Origin: Labia minor
Lineage: Eukaryota > Arthropoda > Insecta > Dermaptera > Spongiphoridae
DNA: 64,000 nucleotides
Assembly: GCA_963082975.1 (NCBI GenBank)
Contig: OY720350.1
Span: 37,926,660-37,990,659 of the forward strand
Direction: 5' to 3'
Shown here: positions 59,349 to 64,000 of the stretch, one piece after another
Layout: each line of letters begins with the position of its first letter
Numbering within the stretch: position 1 is the stretch's first letter
Translations under genes and position numbers: made by a program
The notes under the pieces: model-generated
Told to the model about the DNA's origin: nothing
The model's input: the letters and a program-made list of their open reading frames with translations, nothing else
Database searches by the model: none

Positions 59349-61083
59349 ATTAAATATGAATAAAAACAACTTAATTAATTAAAATATTTATTAACCAAAT
59401 ATTAATGTAAATAATACTAAATAATTAATTCTGAGAAATGTTTTTTTTTGAATATTATATTCATTTATTTAGTTAATAATAATATTTAACTTACTATCTA
59501 AAAAAGATAAATTATTAAGTTCAAAATTATCTAACAAAAAATAAATAAATGAAAAGTAATACTTTTTTTTCTCATAAGAATGATAAAAGGTTCGCAAGGA
59601 ATAAGAAACAAAAGTTGAGGTAGATATGAAGGATTTCCCTCTATTAGATTTTTTAGAGTGGGGGATTGGTTAATCATAATTGAATCTCCAAGAAACATTT
59701 GACTGCTATTTTGTTGATTAATTAATAATATATGGCTAAGATTGTTATCTATAATACTATTCAAGTCTCTCTCTGTTTGATGTAATCAATCTGAAGTTAG
59801 TTAAGTTGAATTATCAAAATTAAATTATATTTCATTATTATTATTATTATTATATATTATTATTATTAAAGTTTAATTCAATTTTAAATTTCAATTAAAT
59901 ATTTAAATAAATGATAATTGTATATTTGGGTATGCATTTTAATTTAATAATAAGTATGTAAAATTCCCTTCTATAATCCAAAAGACACCCTCCAAGACTT
60001 ATTTACTACTTTAATTTCTTGTTTAATTTAATTAAATTTACCAATATTAGTTGTTTTTTTTTTAAAAATTACTCTATACCTTATTCTGCTTTACTAATTA
60101 CTAATGATAATAATATATATTAATCATTTTCAAATGAAAATCAAAAAGTTTAGGTTGATTATAAGACTTATTAATAATAATAAAATTCATTTTTTGTGAT
60201 AATGATTTTTATTAAATATGAATAAAAACAACTTAATTTATTAAAATATTTATTAACCAAACATTAATGTAAATAATACTAAATAATTAATTCTGAGAAA
60301 TGTTTTTTGAATAATATATTAATTTATTTAGTTAATAATAATATTTAACTTACTATCTAAAAAAGATAAATTATTAAGTTCAATATTACTTTATAAATTA
60401 TCTAACAAAAAATAAATAAATGAAAAGTAATACTTTTTTTCATAAGAATGATCAAAGGTTCGCAAGGAATAAGAAACAAAAGTTGAGGTAGATATGAAGG
60501 ATTTCCCTCTATTAGATTTTTTAGAGTGGGGGATTGGTTAATCATAATTGAATCTCCAAGAAACATTTGACGGCTATTTTGTTGATTAATTAATAATATA
60601 TGCCTAAGATAGTTATCTATAATACTCTGTTTGTTGTAATCAATCTGAAGATAGTTAAGTTGAATTATCAAAATTAAATTATATTTCATTATTATTATTA
60701 TTATTATATATTATTATTATTAATTAAAGTTTAATTCAATTTTAAATTTCAATTAAATATTTAAATAAATGATAATTGTATATTTGGGTATGCATTTTAA
60801 TTTAATATATAATAAGTAAGTAAAATTCCCTTCTATAATCCAAAAGACACCCGCCAAGACTTATTTACTACTTTAATTTCTTGTTTAATTTAATTTAATA
60901 TACCAATATTAGTTTTTTTTAAATATTTATGAATTATATTAATAAAAAAATTACTAGACCTTATCCTGCTTTACTAATTACTAATAATAATAATATATAT
61001 TAATCATTTTCAAATGAAAATCAAAAAGTTTAGGTTGATTATAAAAATTATTAATAATAATAAAATTCATTTTTTGTGATATT
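59349..61083. repeat. 862-bp tandem duplication
   Basis: ATTAAATATGAATAAAAACA starts both units, at 59349 and 60211. The units differ by scattered substitutions and small indels, a few per cent by eye, so this is older than the 6.1-kb array whose end it touches. Each unit holds one minus-strand frame, described separately. Confidence 0.9.
59531..59764 (-). CDS. Candidate duplicated exon or ORF (sister at 60402-60689), unrecognised
   Basis: Both tandem units keep a minus-strand frame reading MFLGDSIMINQSPTLKNLIE then GNPSYLPQLLFLIPCEP. This text is more protein-like than the flanks. Between copies the shared frame differs by N/Y, S/R, S/R and F/L changes and one in-frame AGA deletion, with no silent change seen. 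Both could use a donor at AAAAA|GTATTAC in the same phase. No domain is recognised. It may be a duplicated exon of an unseen gene or a chance open frame. Confidence 0.3.
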   Translation of the reverse strand: MNSIIDNNLSHILLINQQNSSQMFLGDSIMINQSPTLKNLIEGNPSYLPQLLFLIPCEPFIILMRKKSITFHLFIFC

Positions 61084-62425
61084 GATAGAGTTCCATTTAA
61101 TATCTATTTTCAATAGATAAATCGAGGATAAAAATTAAATAATTTTTTATAGTATTATTTCATAATATTTGCTAATAACGAAAAATCTACTATATAGTAC
61201 AACGTTTGATTAATTCACCTATGTTAACTTTATTATCTATATATTTACTTTTGTTGAATTGATCATGAAAACTAATTCCTCCCAATATCATTTAATCATT
61301 TTTCTATTAAAAAAAGTTGATAACTAGTTTTTTTTTATATCACCTGTAGTTTTATATATTTTTTTATACATAATAATTTATTGTATATGATTATTATCTT
61401 AATGGATTATTTATCTGTAATCTAATTAATAAATATTAAATAAAAAAAATTTTAATACTAATACATTGTATTTTAATTAAAGGGAATTATTTATTCCTTT
61501 ATATTGGTTCATTTCTCTATGATACTTCTACTTTCATAGACTCATCATTAAATTTCTTGAGAAATACTAATAATTTAATTATACATTTCATAAACGTATT
61601 AAAAAAATATCACCTACTTACAAATGTTGACTCAAGTGTTTTTTTTTAGAAACATTTTTTTTTTTTTCATTTTTATTTAGAATTTCGAATCATCCGTCCA
61701 AGAAATAAGATTATCGTTTTTATTTTTTGTTGGCATTTACGGGGGTAAAAAAAAAAACTGTTCTGAAGAAAATCGTAAAGAGGAAGAGAGTTTGTTCTCT
61801 TCTTTCGATTTCATTAGGATAAGCTTTCCCAAACAAAGAACGTCAATAATTGTTATCTGATGGAATAACAGAGGAGTGTTGAAAATCTGCAATCAACACA
61901 TGTCTTGAGGAAGATTAAAGATTATATATATATATATATATAAATGATTCAATGTTTCTCGTTACAAAAATGTATTTTGCATTACAAACATATGCCTTCA
62001 ATTAAGATCATTATCACATTACTCTCAAAAGCATAATTTATATTACAAAAATTTCTTTATTTATTTCTTCCTATTCTCATATATCATTTTTCTAATTTTA
62101 ATTTTTAACACAACCTTGATCTATTATTTACATTTCAATTATGCTTAAGTGGCTAACCTAAGAATATCAATTTGAATCTGTTAATTTAATTATTCCTTCG
62201 AAATGCTGATATCTAGACATTCTTACTAGTATATATCATTCATTCATTCAATTTCAATATTATTCTTAAATTTAAAATAATTATAATTAGTATAGTATAT
62301 ATCGATCCATTGAAAGATGTTTAAGCTTACTTAGTATTGATGTATTGTGTTGAATTAGCAAAATTATTCATTAAAACAACTTAGTTCATTTTCTATTTAT
62401 ATTGATTACATATAAATTATTATTA
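61084..62425. other. AT-rich intergenic DNA
   Basis: A patch at 61680-61900 is somewhat richer (GAAGAGAGTTTGTTCTCTTC is a short palindrome) but no coding frame is convincing. There is a TA run at 61923-61942. Confidence 0.4.
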
Positions 62426-62554
62426 TTAGCAAATTAGAAGGATGTCCTCCAACCTATCTATCGATTGTCGTATTCGGCGCTCCAGCTTCTCGGTGGACTT
62501 CCTCTTTTTAGTCCTTCCGGACTGCACTTCACCTTCAGAAATCCATTTCAAGGG
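62426..62554 (-). CDS. Coding-like 42-residue segment, unrecognised
   Basis: The minus strand is open for 43 codons: PLKWISEGEVQSGRTKKRKS then TEKLERRIRQSIDRLEDILL and IC. It is charged, GC-richer and predicted helical, quite unlike its surroundings. No ATG opens it and the upstream codon is a TAG, so it would be an exon or a TE ORF fragment. It lies just past the 3' end of a minus-strand LINE fragment. Confidence 0.35.
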   Translation of the reverse strand, partial: PLKWISEGEVQSGRTKKRKSTEKLERRIRQSIDRLEDILLIC

Positions 62555-62639
62555 CTAAGAATTTCCATGGTCCTTTGTTCTCATCTCGCCGATCTCAGAT
62601 ACATATAAATGATTAATATAATAAATAATAATTTAATAT

Positions 62640-63480
62640 ACAGAACTCGAAAGTCCTTTGGCCTCAGCAATCACATTTCTCCAAATGTCTCTATCCTGAG
62701 ATATACCCATCTAACTCCTATTTTCTTCTATTCCTTCCTATATTGTCCATCCACCGCGGCCTTGGTCTTCCAACCGGAATATTGATTTTTGTAATATTTT
62801 GTAATCAAATTAAAAAATATATATTATGTTATAGCCACAGGCCATACTTTTCTGTCTTTCAATGCATTAATAGGTACGTTTAAGCGCTGAATGATTTATG
62901 ACTATTTTTTTACCGACCGACGACAGTAAGGGAGGTATTGTTTTCACACCAAATTTCACATGTGGAGATTTTTACATATCTCCACGAATCATGCATTTTC
63001 TTAACAGAAAAAAGTATTTTTAGCATGATGTCCGACCGTATAGATGTATACAGCTTGAACGGCTCAACAGATTTTGATGAAATTTGGTATATTTACTTAA
63101 TGCATCAGTATGATGAATTGATCAACTTTTGGTGCAACCTTTCTTGCCGCGTGTCTTGTCCTTTGCAGCCTTCTCGATCTTATAACCCTAATTATGTCTG
63201 AGGATGCATAGAGGTCATGCAATTCCTCGTTAAGCAGTTTCCGCCATTCCCCGATAACCTCATCTTTCTTTGGTCCATAAATGCTGCGAAGAATCCTATT
63301 TTCAAATAATCTAAATCTACTTTCGTCTCCCAGGGGCATAGACCACACCTCTTAACCATATAATACAACTGGCAAAATAATTATTTTAAATATTTTAAAT
63401 TTGATCCTCTTTGATAATAATTTTCGAGATAAGCCCTTTTACTCCCTTTTAACAGGCGCTACTCGATTGCAACCTCGATT
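62640..63480 (-). mobile_element. RTE-like LINE 3' part, split by an R-A insertion
   Basis: 63137-63480 reads, on the minus strand, MWSMPLGDESRFRLFENRIL, then RSIYGPKKDEVIGEWRKLLN and LHDLYASSDIIRVIRSRRLQ. 62640-62775 resumes with VGRPRPRWMDNIGR and the terminal AEAKGLSS. An intact element would join these directly, so the 62776-63136 stretch interrupts it. Family as at 4720-5215. Confidence 0.8.
62908..63136 (+). mobile_element. R-A 5' fragment inside the LINE
   Basis: It starts TACCGACCGACGACAGTAAG and runs to GATCAACTTTTGGTGCA, where LINE sequence resumes. The minisatellite is reduced to a single GTCCGACC. Confidence 0.85.
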
Positions 63481-64000
63481 TAAATTTTCGAATATTATTA
63501 ATCTTTGTGATTACAGAACCTAAATATTTAATTTTTTCTCCATTTTCAAATTCTACGATTTTTATGTTAAGACTTGGTGTGTTAATACTATTATTATTCT
63601 TCTCAGATATTAACTATTTTATCATAGTATAATTTATTTATATTTCATATTTATTTTTTAATAATTGTCAAATAAAATTATATTCTTAAAAATGTAATAA
63701 AATGTCATTCGTAAAATTATTAGATGATAGATTCGAATGCCTAAGGACCTCCATCTTGTTTAATCCTGCACTGGGAACTGAGGACAACTACCCATCTGGA
63801 AACTATTGTAATAGCAATAATTCAATCGTTGTATAAAGTGTTGAAATGAAAAAAACCCAATAGGATGTAATCACTATTATACCATTCTTTTCATTATATA
63901 TAATTTCCTTACAATTTTTATTTACCTTCCAAAAATGTTACAATCTGAACAAATTCGAGCTTCAATTATTAAATTACATATTAGCGAATATAAATTATTT
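63481..64000. other. AT-rich right edge
   Basis: A plus-strand 44-codon frame at 63702-63836 (MSFVKLLDDRFECLRTSILF ...) is GC-richer at 63740-63800 but has no recognised domain. The rest is AT-rich. Confidence 0.3.

Overview
The window is eukaryotic nuclear DNA, very A+T-rich (roughly four fifths by eye), with short exons, GT-AG introns and many transposable elements. The host genes and the mix of hAT, mariner, Tc1, RTE-like and Helitron-like repeats point to an insect or other arthropod. The species cannot be named from the sequence alone. All three recognisable host genes lie on the minus strand.

Host genes. (1) Positions 1-161 hold the first 32 codons of COP9 signalosome subunit 2 (CSN2/alien), cut by the left edge. 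(2) Positions 1155-4387 hold a three-exon gene for an unrecognised type I membrane protein: signal peptide, acidic glycosylatable ectodomain, one Cys/Trp-rich membrane segment and a Tyr-rich tail. (3) Positions 10485-19390 hold the last exons of a lipid phosphate phosphatase (LPP/wunen, PAP2 family) with all three catalytic motifs intact. Its N-terminal exons were not found. A second phase-compatible terminal exon at 13888-13956 suggests two alternative C-termini.

Repeats, left to right. The introns of genes 2 and 3 carry mariner and hAT miniature elements and hairpins. From 19.6 to 26 kb there is a dense nest of Helitron-like elements, an RT-type LINE and a hAT miniature element. At 30.9-32.6 kb two copies of another Helitron-like family stand head to head. 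At 34352-37677 lies a complete hAT (Buster-like) transposon with an uninterrupted 619-residue transposase and a perfect 8-bp target duplication. At 42.7-43.85 kb an internally deleted mariner abuts a Tc1 derivative that keeps only its DNA-binding domain ORF. From 44619 to 59344 a 6.1-kb unit made of many TE pieces is repeated in tandem about 2.4 times with near-perfect identity. It is followed by an older 862-bp tandem duplication (59349-61083). The right end holds RTE-like LINE fragments, one split by a repeat insertion.

Recurring short families, labelled here for cross-reference: R-A (terminal motif ACCGACCGACG), R-B (ACTATCTCGC), R-C (ACTTTCCCGCATAC) and R-D (hairpin GGGGGCTCCGCCCCC). R-A, R-B and R-C share one plan: short inverted ends, a hairpin just inside one end, a terminal hairpin at the other, and a simple-repeat middle. 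They look like non-autonomous Helitron/Helentron relatives. No operon-like arrangement, rRNA, intact tRNA or CRISPR is present.
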